Source of the DNA: Oscillospiraceae bacterium
Lineage (GTDB): Bacteria > Bacillota > Clostridia > Oscillospirales > Acutalibacteraceae
NCBI GenBank assembly: GCA_015065975.1
Contig: SVPG01000006.1
Location: forward strand, 24,675-88,674
Length of the DNA stretch: 64,000 bases
Direction: 5' to 3'
Shown here: piece by piece, positions 1-7,325 of the stretch
Position numbering within the stretch: the first letter of the stretch is position 1
How the letters are laid out: each line of letters begins with the position of its first letter
Made by a program: the position numbers and the translations under genes
Notes under the pieces: generated by a model
What the model was told of the DNA's origin: nothing
The model's database searches: none
What the model saw: the letters and a program-made list of their open reading frames with translations, nothing else

Positions 1-834
1 GAAGCTATCGACGCAAGCTATGAGCGTTTCCGCAGCCGTATGCGTACCATGTACATCATGGGCGATATCAGCGGCGGTCTCATGACTCTGCTTTCGTCTC
101 AGTCGTTTGACGATATCCTTTCGAATATGGTCTATCTTGAGGTAATGGCCGATTACGACCAGGATATCATCGATACTCTGACTCTTGACAAAAACGGTTT
201 CGAGGCTGAAAAGGCTGAGATAGAGCTCAAGAAAGCGGCTGTTGAGGAGCAGAAGGCAAACCTTTCCCTCAAGAAGGCGGAGCTTTCTGAACAGCAGGCA
301 GAAGCATCTTCGCTTCTTTCTCAGATTGCTGCCGATAAGGCTGCTCTTCAGGCAGAGCAGGCAAAGATCGATAAGGAAATGGCAACCGCAAGAGCTCAGC
401 TTGATGCTATCATAAACAACGTCACTCAGAAATCCGATAACGATACATACGTCGGCGGTTCGTGGCGTTGGCCGGCTCCCGGATACGGACGCATCACATC
501 GAAGTTCGGCTGGCGTGCATGGTCGAACAGCTATCATAAGGGAATTGACGTCGGAGCTCCCATGGGCGCGAAGATCGTTGCTTCAAACTCCGGTAAAGTC
601 GTTACCAGCTCCTACAACGCAGGCGGCTACGGCAACTATGTCATAGTTGACCACGGCGGCGGATACATGACCGTTTATGCCCATCTCAGCAAGAAGAGTG
701 TAGGCGTAGGTCAGCAGGTTTCAAGAGGACAGACGATTGGACTGTGCGGCTCCACAGGTCGTTCCACAGGACCGCATCTCCATTTTGAGATCAGAGTCAA
801 CGGCGTTGCAAAGAACCCGATGAACTATCTCTAA
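1..834 (+). CDS. M23 family metallopeptidase, 5' end outside the window
   Basis: Peptidoglycan endopeptidase of the LytM/EnvC type. The frame is open from base 1, so the real start lies upstream; 277 residues are visible. The first half is a Lys/Glu/Ala/Gln-rich coiled coil (about residues 60-135). The C-terminal 130 residues are a complete M23 domain: the zinc ligand motif HKGID, the glycine-rich stretch around GYGNYVIVDHG, and the closing HLHFE motif. This coiled-coil plus M23 architecture is that of proteins activated by FtsEX. The next gene is an S41-family protein, and ftsE-ftsX-M23-S41 is a recurring Firmicutes order, so ftsEX upstream is an inference. A terminator-like hairpin follows directly. 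Confidence 0.9.
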   Translation, partial: EAIDASYERFRSRMRTMYIMGDISGGLMTLLSSQSFDDILSNMVYLEVMADYDQDIIDTLTLDKNGFEAEKAEIELKKAAVEEQKANLSLKKAELSEQQAEASSLLSQIAADKAALQAEQAKIDKEMATARAQLDAIINNVTQKSDNDTYVGGSWRWPAPGYGRITSKFGWRAWSNSYHKGIDVGAPMGAKIVASNSGKVVTSSYNAGGYGNYVIVDHGGGYMTVYAHLSKKSVGVGQQVSRGQTIGLCGSTGRSTGPHLHFEIRVNGVAKNPMNYL

Positions 835-845
835 TACATTAAATA

Positions 846-880
846 ACAGCTCCCCGGCATAGTCGGGGAGTTGTCGGTTT
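846..880 (+). terminator. Intrinsic terminator or attenuator after the M23 gene
   Basis: CTCCCCG (850-856) pairs with CGGGGAG (864-870), extended by four weaker pairs. Only a short T-run follows, so read-through into the S41 gene is likely. Confidence 0.6.
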
Positions 881-908
881 ATATAAATATTGAAGGGTTT
901 GTTACTTG

Positions 909-2156
909 ATGAATAAAAAGATACCTTTGGGGATTGCGATTTCAGTAGCAGCACTTGTTGCAGCCATTGCGGTTACTGTTACTTACACATTCGCAATGAG
1001 AAAGTTTGAAGAGAGAATGAGCTCGGTAACCGACCGACAGTTCACATACGCAATACTCACGGAAATCGAGTCGAAAGTACGCCAGAAATACGGCGGCAAG
1101 ATCGATTACGATGTAATGCTTGACAAAATGGCAGACGGCCTTATCGAAGGTCTGGGTGATGAAGCTTGCGAATACCTTTCCGTTGAAGAATACGAGATGG
1201 AAATGAACGAGCTTGCAGGCTACGATTTCGGTATAGGAATTGACGTCTCTCGAGCAAGCGACGGAAATATCCTTGTAAACCGTGTTCAGAGCGGTTCTCC
1301 CGCAGCGACTGCAGGAATGCTCAAGGGCGATGTCATCACCTACGTGAACGGCGTTACCGTCCTCTCGACGGGATATGATAAGGCTGTTTCAAATATCAGC
1401 AGCGCAAAGACCGATGTCTCGCTCAAGGTTGTAAGAGGGGATAACGCGATAAGCTTCAATGTAAGCAAAGCGACCTTCACCAACGTTTCGGTCGAATACA
1501 GCAATATATCCGGCGTCGGATATATAAGCATATTTGAGTTCAATGATAAGACCGACGATCAGTTCAACTCGGCATACAGCTCTCTCAAATCTGCTGGCGT
1601 TACATCGCTCATGATCGATCTCAGAGGTACTGCAGGAGGAAGTATGGAGCAATATGAGTATGCGTGCTCGATACTCGATACCCTTCTTCCGCAGGGCAAC
1701 CTTATGACATTTATTGAAAGCGACGGCAGCGAAAAGGTTCTTTACACCTCGGATTCAAAGAGTACCGATATGAAGATGGTAATACTCGTAAACGGAGAAA
1801 CCGCAGGCGCGGCAGAGCTCTTCACATCGGCGATATATGATTACGGTAAGTGTTATATTGTCGGAACGGCAACTCACGGTCAGATGACCGTTCAGGAATA
1901 TTTCGGGATAAGTGACGGCTCCGCAATCAAGCTCACCACAGGCAACTGGAAAACTGATACCTGCTCTTCGATTGAGGGAGGAAAGATATCCTCGGGCGGA
2001 TATTTCTATAACGTGCCCCTTTCCACTTATCAGGAGACCAACCGTCATATCCTCACTCCTCAGGAAGACCCTCAGATAAGCACTGCGCTCGACCTCCTCT
2101 CGACCGGAGAGACGTCAGATGAGACAACCACAACCCAGGCAGGCGCAGCACAGTAA
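909..2156 (+). CDS. S41-family (CtpA/CtpB-like) protein with both catalytic residues replaced
   Basis: 415 residues with an N-terminal signal anchor (about 4-30), a PDZ domain (about 105-180) and an S41 domain. In active S41 peptidases the Ser sits in a TASASE-like motif and the Lys in a GK motif 25 residues later (S309 and K334 in Bacillus CtpB). Here the matching motifs read TAGAAE and GTATHGQ, giving Gly300 and Gln325, still exactly 25 apart. The following Gln (VQ, Gln329), third member of the triad, is kept. The fold seems intact but peptidase activity is unlikely, so a scaffold or regulatory role beside the M23 enzyme is more plausible. A GAAGGG site (892-897) also permits a TTG start at 906. 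Confidence 0.85.
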   Translation: MNKKIPLGIAISVAALVAAIAVTVTYTFAMRKFEERMSSVTDRQFTYAILTEIESKVRQKYGGKIDYDVMLDKMADGLIEGLGDEACEYLSVEEYEMEMNELAGYDFGIGIDVSRASDGNILVNRVQSGSPAATAGMLKGDVITYVNGVTVLSTGYDKAVSNISSAKTDVSLKVVRGDNAISFNVSKATFTNVSVEYSNISGVGYISIFEFNDKTDDQFNSAYSSLKSAGVTSLMIDLRGTAGGSMEQYEYACSILDTLLPQGNLMTFIESDGSEKVLYTSDSKSTDMKMVILVNGETAGAAELFTSAIYDYGKCYIVGTATHGQMTVQEYFGISDGSAIKLTTGNWKTDTCSSIEGGKISSGGYFYNVPLSTYQETNRHILTPQEDPQISTALDLLSTGETSDETTTTQAGAAQ

Positions 2157-2164
2157 GAATAAAC

Positions 2165-2202
2165 AAAAAAGGTCACGGTGCATTGGCACCGTGACCTTTT
2201 GT
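2165..2202. terminator. Bidirectional terminator between the S41 gene and tyrS
   Basis: A perfect 11-bp stem, GGTCACGGTGC (2171-2181) with its complement (2186-2196), flanked by A-tract and T-tract. It can serve both convergent genes. Confidence 0.9.
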
Positions 2203-2211
2203 TATGTCTGA

Positions 2212-3444
2212 TTAACCGATAAGAGCCTTGTGATAGACCTTCTTGCCCTTCTTGATAACGATAAAGCCGTTCTCGCTGAAAGCTTCCTTGTCAACGGCTG
2301 CAAAGCCGTCGGTTACCTTTACGTCATCGATGGAAACGCCGCCCTGATCGATGAGACGTCTTGCTTCACCCTTGGACTTGCAGAGACCGCAGGCTACCAT
2401 GATAGAAGTTACCTCAGCCTTGCCGTCGGTGAAAAGCTCATCGGAAAGGGTAGTGGAGGGCATATCGGCACTTGCAACGCCTGCGCCGAAGATTGCTCTT
2501 GCAGCATCGCGAGCCTTTGTAGCCTCTTCTTCACCATGGACGATCTTGGTGACCTCGTATGCGAGGATCTCCTTTGCATCGTTTATCTTGCTTGTACCCT
2601 GCCAGCTCTCCATAGCTTCGATCTCCTCAACGGGGATGAAGGTGAGGAACTTGAGGCACTTGATGACGCTTGCGTCCTCGGTGTTTCTCCAGTACTGATA
2701 GAAATCGTAGGGAGAAGTCTTTTTCGGGTCGAGCCATACAGCGCCGCCCATAGTCTTGCCCATCTTCTTGCCATCGCTTGTTGTGAGAAGAGCAAAGGTC
2801 ATGCCGCAGACCTCTTCGCCCTTGACCTTGCGGACGAGCTCGATACCGCCGATGATGTTGGACCACTGGTCGTCACCGCCGAGCTCAAGCTTACAGCCGT
2901 ACTTTTCGTTGAGGCAGAGGAAGTCATAGCTCTGCATAAGCATATAGTTGAACTCGATGAAGGAGAGACCCTTCTCAAGACGGGACTTGAAACACTCAGC
3001 GGTCAGCATGCGGTTGACGGAGAAATGAACGCCGATGTCACGAAGGAAATCGACATAGTTGAGACCGAGCAGCCAGTCTGCGTTGTTGACCATGATGGCC
3101 TTGTCGTCGGAGAAATCGACAACGTTTGCCATCTGACCGACAAAGCAGTCGCCGTTGTGCTTGATGGTTTCCTTGGTCATCATGGAACGCATATCGGTTC
3201 TGCCGCTGGGGTCACCGACCATTGCGGTACCGCCGCCGATGAGAGCGATGGGCTTGTGACCCGCCTTCTGCATATGGGACATAATGATCATCTGAAGAAG
3301 ATGACCGACGTGCAGGGAATCGGCAGTGGGGTCAAAGCCGATGTAGAAGGTGACCTTCTCGTTTTCGAGCATGTCGCGGATCTTGTCCTCATGAGTCATC
3401 TGAGCGATGAGACCACGAGCTTTAAGTTCGTCAAAAACACTCAT
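2212..3444 (-). CDS. tyrS: Tyrosyl-tRNA synthetase
   Basis: Class I aminoacyl-tRNA synthetase that charges tRNA-Tyr with tyrosine. The 410-residue length is normal. The HIGH-class motif is HVGH at residues 45-48, the KMSKS-class loop is KMGKT near residue 228, and the C-terminal 70 residues form the S4-like RNA-binding domain ([14 protein letters not shown]). ATG at 3444 is chosen because an AAAGG site precedes it by about 10 bases; the in-frame TTG three codons earlier lacks that spacing. No T-box is seen upstream, unlike neighbouring thrS. Confidence 0.97.
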   Translation of the reverse strand: MSVFDELKARGLIAQMTHEDKIRDMLENEKVTFYIGFDPTADSLHVGHLLQMIIMSHMQKAGHKPIALIGGGTAMVGDPSGRTDMRSMMTKETIKHNGDCFVGQMANVVDFSDDKAIMVNNADWLLGLNYVDFLRDIGVHFSVNRMLTAECFKSRLEKGLSFIEFNYMLMQSYDFLCLNEKYGCKLELGGDDQWSNIIGGIELVRKVKGEEVCGMTFALLTTSDGKKMGKTMGGAVWLDPKKTSPYDFYQYWRNTEDASVIKCLKFLTFIPVEEIEAMESWQGTSKINDAKEILAYEVTKIVHGEEEATKARDAARAIFGAGVASADMPSTTLSDELFTDGKAEVTSIMVACGLCKSKGEARRLIDQGGVSIDDVKVTDGFAAVDKEAFSENGFIVIKKGKKVYHKALIG

Positions 3445-3491
3445 TTGTATCAATCCTTTTTAATAAATTATCAGTTTGTATACATTAAATA

Positions 3492-3520
3492 ATTTAATCA
3501 TATTTGAACTGATTTGTCAA
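3492..3520 (-). promoter_or_regulatory. Probable tyrS promoter
   Basis: On the minus strand TTGACA (3515-3520) lies 17 bp before TTAAAT (3492-3497), giving a short leader to the tyrS start. The -35 is perfect and the -10 weak. Confidence 0.55.
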
Positions 3521-3565
3521 TATTTTAAAGGGTAACAGTGGGCTGCAGATTGATTAAATCGTTCA

Positions 3566-3594
3566 TTGACACGGCATCTAAAAAGGAGTATAAT
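3566..3594 (+). promoter_or_regulatory. Consensus sigma-A promoter for thrS
   Basis: TTGACA (3566-3571), 17 bp, TATAAT (3589-3594): a perfect consensus. Transcription should start near 3601, directly ahead of the T-box leader. Confidence 0.9.
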
Positions 3595-3600
3595 GCGATT

Positions 3601-3870
3601 GACCGAATAGGAAAAGCTATGAAGGAACGAGTAGTTGCTGTGAAACAGACAGAGAAAGGGGCATTTTGCTGGAAGCCTCTATGTGAATCGGCAATGAAAA
3701 CCACTCCTGAGCTGCTGCGCCGAAAGCAGAGTAAGTGCAGCCGTATGCCTGCGTTAAAGGATAAGACTTGATGGAGTCTGAGAGAAAAATCAAGGTGGAA
3801 CCGTGCATTTCGTGATTAGTATGCACCCTTGATGTACAGTATGTGCTGTATGTCAGGGGTGCTTTTCTTG
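3601..3870 (+). promoter_or_regulatory. T-box leader (tRNA-Thr sensing) of thrS
   Basis: The leader carries the T-box core AAGGTGGAACCGTGC (3792-3806), which pairs with the acceptor end of uncharged tRNA. Upstream is a stem I-like region ending in GCAGAGTAAGTGCAG (about 3725-3740). Downstream is the competing terminator. Thr codons ACC and ACT at 3700-3705, in the expected part of stem I, are the specifier candidates. The downstream gene confirms threonine. Which of the two codons is read needs a fold. Confidence 0.9.
3823..3868 (+). terminator. T-box regulated intrinsic terminator
   Basis: GCACCC (3823-3828) pairs with GGGGTGC (3856-3862) enclosing a longer imperfect stem, followed by TTTTCTT. 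Its 5' side lies just after the T-box bulge sequence, as expected for the terminator/antiterminator switch. Confidence 0.85.
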
Positions 3871-3898
3871 TTCGGAAAAAAACAAAAGGAGAAAAAAT

Positions 3899-5662
3899 AT
3901 GAAAATCATCAAATGCAGCGGTCAGACTGTGCAGTGTCCTTGCGGTGAGGATCTGCGTATTATGCGGCACACGGCAGCGCACGTTATGGCACAGGCGGTA
4001 AAACGACTTTATCCACAGGCGATTTTTGCCTATGGACCACCAACAGAAAACGGCTTTTATTACGACATCGACCTTGGAGATGTCAAGCTTAGTGAGAGCG
4101 ACTTTAAAACAATAGAGATGGAAATGCAGAATATCATAAAAGAAAATCTGCCACTCAAGCCGTTTACCCTGTCCCGCGAAGAAGCGGTAAAATTTATGCT
4201 TGAAAGAGGAGAAAAATATAAAGTGGAACATATCGGTGATCTTGCTGCGGATGAGGGCGTTTCATTCTACCGTCAGGGTGAGTATGTCGATATGTGCCGA
4301 GGACCTCATCTTGTGTCCACAGGTGCTGTCAAGTCGTTCAGGCTTCTGAATATTTCGGGAGCATATTGGAAAAATGACAGCTCAAACAAAATGCTTACTC
4401 GGATAAATGCTGTTGCATTTTTATCAGAAGCTGAACTTGACCGATTTATGACACTGTTGGAGGAAGCTAAGAAACGAGACCATCGCAAGATCGGCAGTCA
4501 GATGCAGCTGTTTATGTTCAGTGAAGATGGTGTGGGGTTTCCTTTCTTCTTGCCTAAAGGAATGATTATAAAAAATGAACTCATCAATTACTGGCGCACA
4601 GTTCACCAAAAGAGCGGATATAATGAGATATCTTCGCCGATGATAATGCACCGCCGTCTCTGGGAAACCAGCGGTCACTGGGAACATTACAAGGATAATA
4701 TGTATTGCACACAGATCGACGGTGAGGACTTCTGCGTAAAACCGATGAATTGTCCCGGAAGTATATTGGTCTATAACAGCCGTCCGCGCAGTTATCGTGA
4801 GCTTCCTCTTCGTATTGCAGAGCTGGGAACAGTTCACCGACACGAGCTCAGAGGTGCTCTTCAGGGACTTTTCAGAGTCCGCTGTTTCACCCAGGACGAT
4901 GCCCATATCTTTATAACTCGCGATCAGATAACCGACGAGATAGTGAAAGTGGTTAACCTGATTGATGAAGTGTATTCGGTATTCGGTTTTGAATATACCG
5001 TGGAATTATCCACCCGTCCCGAAAACAGTATGGGAAGTGATGAGGACTGGCAGGCGGCGACCGACGGACTTGCCGCAGCACTTGATAAGCTATCGCTGGC
5101 ATATACCATAAATGAGGGTGACGGTGCATTTTACGGTCCGAAAATAGATTTTCATCTGCGCGACAGTATAGGACGCACGTGGCAGTGCGGTACGATACAG
5201 CTCGATTTCCAGCTCCCTTTGAATTTCGACCTCTGTTATACCGATGAAAATGACCGCAGACAGAGGCCTATAATGATTCATCGTGTTTGTTTTGGATCGA
5301 TCGAAAGATTCATTGGCATACTTACCGAGCATTTTGCAGGAAAGTTTCCTGTGTTTCTTTCACCTGTTCAGGTCAGAATACTTCAGATTTCGGAGAAGAA
5401 CTCAGAATATGCACAGAGTATATGTGATAAGCTGAGAGGGAAGAATATCCGCTGTGAGCTTGACAACCGCAATGAAAAGATAGGGTATATGATACGCCAG
5501 GCACAGCTTGTCGACAGGATTCCGTTTATGGTGATAGTCGGGCAGAAAGAGGAAGAACAGAATACCGTTTCTGTCAGAGAGCTCGACTGCGCGCAGACTC
5601 GAACAATGTCTTGTGATGAACTGGTTTCTATGGTGAAAGAGAGGGTTGATTGCATGAATTGA
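3899..5662 (+). CDS. thrS: Threonyl-tRNA synthetase lacking the TGS domain
   Basis: Class II synthetase joining threonine to tRNA-Thr. At 587 residues it is about 55 shorter than usual because the N-terminal TGS domain is missing: the editing domain begins almost at once (HTAAH, His24 and His28). The editing-site motif CRGPH lies near 135. The catalytic core (KPMNCPGS with the zinc Cys, HRHELRGA, GAFYGPKID) and the anticodon-binding domain follow. An AAAGGAG site precedes ATG. Codon use is more A/T-rich than in neighbouring housekeeping genes, so a transferred or paralogous ThrRS (like Bacillus ThrZ) is possible. Expression depends on the T-box leader. Confidence 0.95.
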   Translation: MKIIKCSGQTVQCPCGEDLRIMRHTAAHVMAQAVKRLYPQAIFAYGPPTENGFYYDIDLGDVKLSESDFKTIEMEMQNIIKENLPLKPFTLSREEAVKFMLERGEKYKVEHIGDLAADEGVSFYRQGEYVDMCRGPHLVSTGAVKSFRLLNISGAYWKNDSSNKMLTRINAVAFLSEAELDRFMTLLEEAKKRDHRKIGSQMQLFMFSEDGVGFPFFLPKGMIIKNELINYWRTVHQKSGYNEISSPMIMHRRLWETSGHWEHYKDNMYCTQIDGEDFCVKPMNCPGSILVYNSRPRSYRELPLRIAELGTVHRHELRGALQGLFRVRCFTQDDAHIFITRDQITDEIVKVVNLIDEVYSVFGFEYTVELSTRPENSMGSDEDWQAATDGLAAALDKLSLAYTINEGDGAFYGPKIDFHLRDSIGRTWQCGTIQLDFQLPLNFDLCYTDENDRRQRPIMIHRVCFGSIERFIGILTEHFAGKFPVFLSPVQVRILQISEKNSEYAQSICDKLRGKNIRCELDNRNEKIGYMIRQAQLVDRIPFMVIVGQKEEEQNTVSVRELDCAQTRTMSCDELVSMVKERVDCMN

Positions 5663-5685
5663 CCACATCGTGTGCTTGCAGTGAC

Positions 5686-5714
5686 TTGACAACGGAAAAT
5701 ATATGTTTTATACT
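5686..5714 (+). promoter_or_regulatory. Promoter of the YebC-family gene
   Basis: TTGACA (5686-5691), 17 bp, TATACT (5709-5714), about 45 bases ahead of the start codon. Confidence 0.85.
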
Positions 5715-5760
5715 TATTAAGTTATAAATATGATTTTCAAAGTCACTGGAGGTTAATCAA

Positions 5761-6501
5761 ATGTCAGGCCATTCCAAATGGAGTACCATCAAGCGCAAGA
5801 AGGAAAAAACCGACTCCCAGCGTGCCGCTATATTCACCCGTATCGGTCGTGAGATGCAGGTCGCTATCCGTGAGGGCGGCGGACCCGACCCCGAGTCCAA
5901 CTTCAAGCTTCGCGACTGTATTGCAAAGGCTAAGGCTGCAAACGTCCCCAACGATAACATCGAGCGTGCCCTCAAGAAGGCAGCAGGCGGCGGAGACGGC
6001 AAGAACTACGAGTCCCTCACATACGAAGGCTACGGTCCTTCCGGCGTTGCTGTTATTGTAGAAACACTTACAGATAACCGCAACCGTACCGCAGGTGAGA
6101 TGCGCCACTATTTTGATAAGGCCGGCGGAAACCTCGGCAACTCGGGCTGTGTTTCCTTCATGTTCAATAAGAAGGGCGTAATTGTCATCGAGCGTGACGA
6201 TCAGGACGAGGATGCTCTCATGGAGCAGGCTCTCGAGGCAGGCGCAGCAGATTTCTCTGCTGACGAGGATGCTTTTGAGATCACGACCGAGCCCGATGAT
6301 TTCACCGCTGTATACGATGCTCTTCAGAAGCTCGGATACGAGTTTGTTTCGGCTCAGGTCGAGCAGGTTCCCGATACATATACCGCTATCACCGACGAGG
6401 AAGCTGCCGCAAAGATGCAGCGTCTTCTCGATATGCTCGATGATAACGACGATGTTCAGGACGTATGGCACAACTGGGAGAATGCTGACGATTATCAGTA
6501 A
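5761..6501 (+). CDS. YebC/PmpR family protein
   Basis: 246 residues, full length for the family, with the hallmark start SGHSKWSTIKRKK and the motif ANVPNDNIERALKKA. Members bind DNA as transcription regulators. Some are now known to help ribosomes through difficult motifs such as polyproline, which is of interest because EF-P is encoded about 56 kb away in this window. A GGAGG site (about 5749) and the consensus promoter give a clear start. Assignment to the family is sure; regulator versus translation factor is not decidable from sequence. Confidence 0.95.
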   Translation: MSGHSKWSTIKRKKEKTDSQRAAIFTRIGREMQVAIREGGGPDPESNFKLRDCIAKAKAANVPNDNIERALKKAAGGGDGKNYESLTYEGYGPSGVAVIVETLTDNRNRTAGEMRHYFDKAGGNLGNSGCVSFMFNKKGVIVIERDDQDEDALMEQALEAGAADFSADEDAFEITTEPDDFTAVYDALQKLGYEFVSAQVEQVPDTYTAITDEEAAAKMQRLLDMLDDNDDVQDVWHNWENADDYQ

Positions 6502-6544
6502 AATTCCCTGAATCGATAATATCAAGAAAGGAATGATCTCACTT

Positions 6545-6715
6545 ATGCTTAAAAGAATTATGGTCGGTCTTCTTGCCGCTCTTATGTGTGCAATGCTTCT
6601 TTTCGCAGGCGGCTGCGAGCGTGAAGGACTTGATGTCGGCGAGGACAGCGAGTTTGAAACAGGCGAGGCTGCAGATTCCGTATATGATCTTTCCCTCTTT
6701 TCTTCCTGCGGCTGA
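6545..6715 (+). CDS. Small predicted lipoprotein, function unknown
   Basis: 56 residues. The first 22 form a signal peptide (MLKRIM, hydrophobic core) ending in FAGGC, a loose lipobox, followed by a short acidic tail with no recognisable domain. An in-frame ATG at 6533 lies only one base after GAAAGG (6526-6531), so the ATG at 6545 is preferred. It sits between YebC and the amidase gene and may be cotranscribed with either. Confidence 0.6.
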   Translation: MLKRIMVGLLAALMCAMLLFAGGCEREGLDVGEDSEFETGEAADSVYDLSLFSSCG

Positions 6716-6736
6716 TATTTAACAAAATAAGCAAAA

Positions 6737-6789
6737 TGGGCATAGTATGTAATACCTGACAAAAGGAGGTATTTAACATACTATGCCCA
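6737..6789 (+). promoter_or_regulatory. Long hairpin enclosing the ribosome binding site and start codon of the amidase gene
   Basis: 6737-6750 (TGGGCATAGTATGT) is perfectly complementary to 6776-6789, and AATACCT (6751-6757) to AGGTATT (6767-6773), with a two-base bulge and a 9-base loop. The 21-bp stem buries the ATG at 6783 and half of the Shine-Dalgarno AAAGGAGGT (6762-6770). This suggests control of translation initiation. It is not a terminator, since no T-run follows. Confidence 0.75.
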
Positions 6790-7325
6790 TTGTTTTTCTC
6801 AGTCCGTCAACGCAGGAGTTCAATCCCTATATCATCGGAGGCGATGAGGAGTATTACACAAACCTCATTGTTGATGCAATGCTGCCGTATCTTGATGCGA
6901 GCGGCATCACTTATGTGCGCAACGACCGCGAAGCAAACGCAGCCGCAGCTATCGCAAAGAGCAACGCCGGAAACTACGATCTGCATCTTGCCATTCATTC
7001 AAATGCCGCACCTGATCAGTTTGCAGGTCAGATACAGGGCCCCGACGTTTACTATTATCCGGGCAGCGTGAACGGTCGTCGCGGTGCGGAAATTTTTGCG
7101 GCAAATCTGCGTGATATCTACCCTCAGCCGCAGCTTGTTGATGTAAGAACGTCGACAAGGCTCGGTGAGCTTTCGAAAACACGTGCTCCAAGTGTATTTA
7201 TCGAGCTTGCATATCACGATAACGTCGAGGACGCAACGTGGATACGCGATAACATAGGACTCATTGCACAGAACCTCGCACTGTCTCTTACGGAATACTT
7301 CAATATCCCGTTTGTAATGCCCTAA
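6783..7325 (+). CDS. N-acetylmuramoyl-L-alanine amidase-like protein (Amidase_3)
   Basis: 180 residues resembling Amidase_3 enzymes, which cut the amide between MurNAc and the stem peptide. Visible motifs are HLAIHSNA (near 75-82, zinc-ligand His) and VFIELAYHDN (near 138-147, catalytic Glu). The usual N-terminal DPGHGG motif is replaced by FLSPSTQEFNPY, as in a Firmicutes subgroup of short, signal-less amidases, so the first zinc ligand is not evident. There is no signal peptide, so release might be by lysis or inside forespores. The start lies within the hairpin described separately. The gene ends 4 bases into the convergent YifB gene. Confidence 0.8.
   Translation: MPIVFLSPSTQEFNPYIIGGDEEYYTNLIVDAMLPYLDASGITYVRNDREANAAAAIAKSNAGNYDLHLAIHSNAAPDQFAGQIQGPDVYYYPGSVNGRRGAEIFAANLRDIYPQPQLVDVRTSTRLGELSKTRAPSVFIELAYHDNVEDATWIRDNIGLIAQNLALSLTEYFNIPFVMP

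Larger units (their letters stand above)
3445..3898. other. 454-base intergenic region between tyrS and thrS
   Basis: It holds the minus-strand tyrS promoter and, on the plus strand, the thrS promoter, T-box leader and antitermination terminator, listed separately. The open frame at 3538-3771 is leader RNA, not a gene. Confidence 0.85.

Noticed and set aside
2230..3492. 420-residue open frame opposite tyrS
   Set aside because: It mirrors tyrS codons, has no ribosome site and no family similarity; tyrS itself has every catalytic motif.
3538..3771. 77-residue open frame upstream of thrS
   Set aside because: It begins before the consensus promoter and runs through T-box stem I; no ribosome site.
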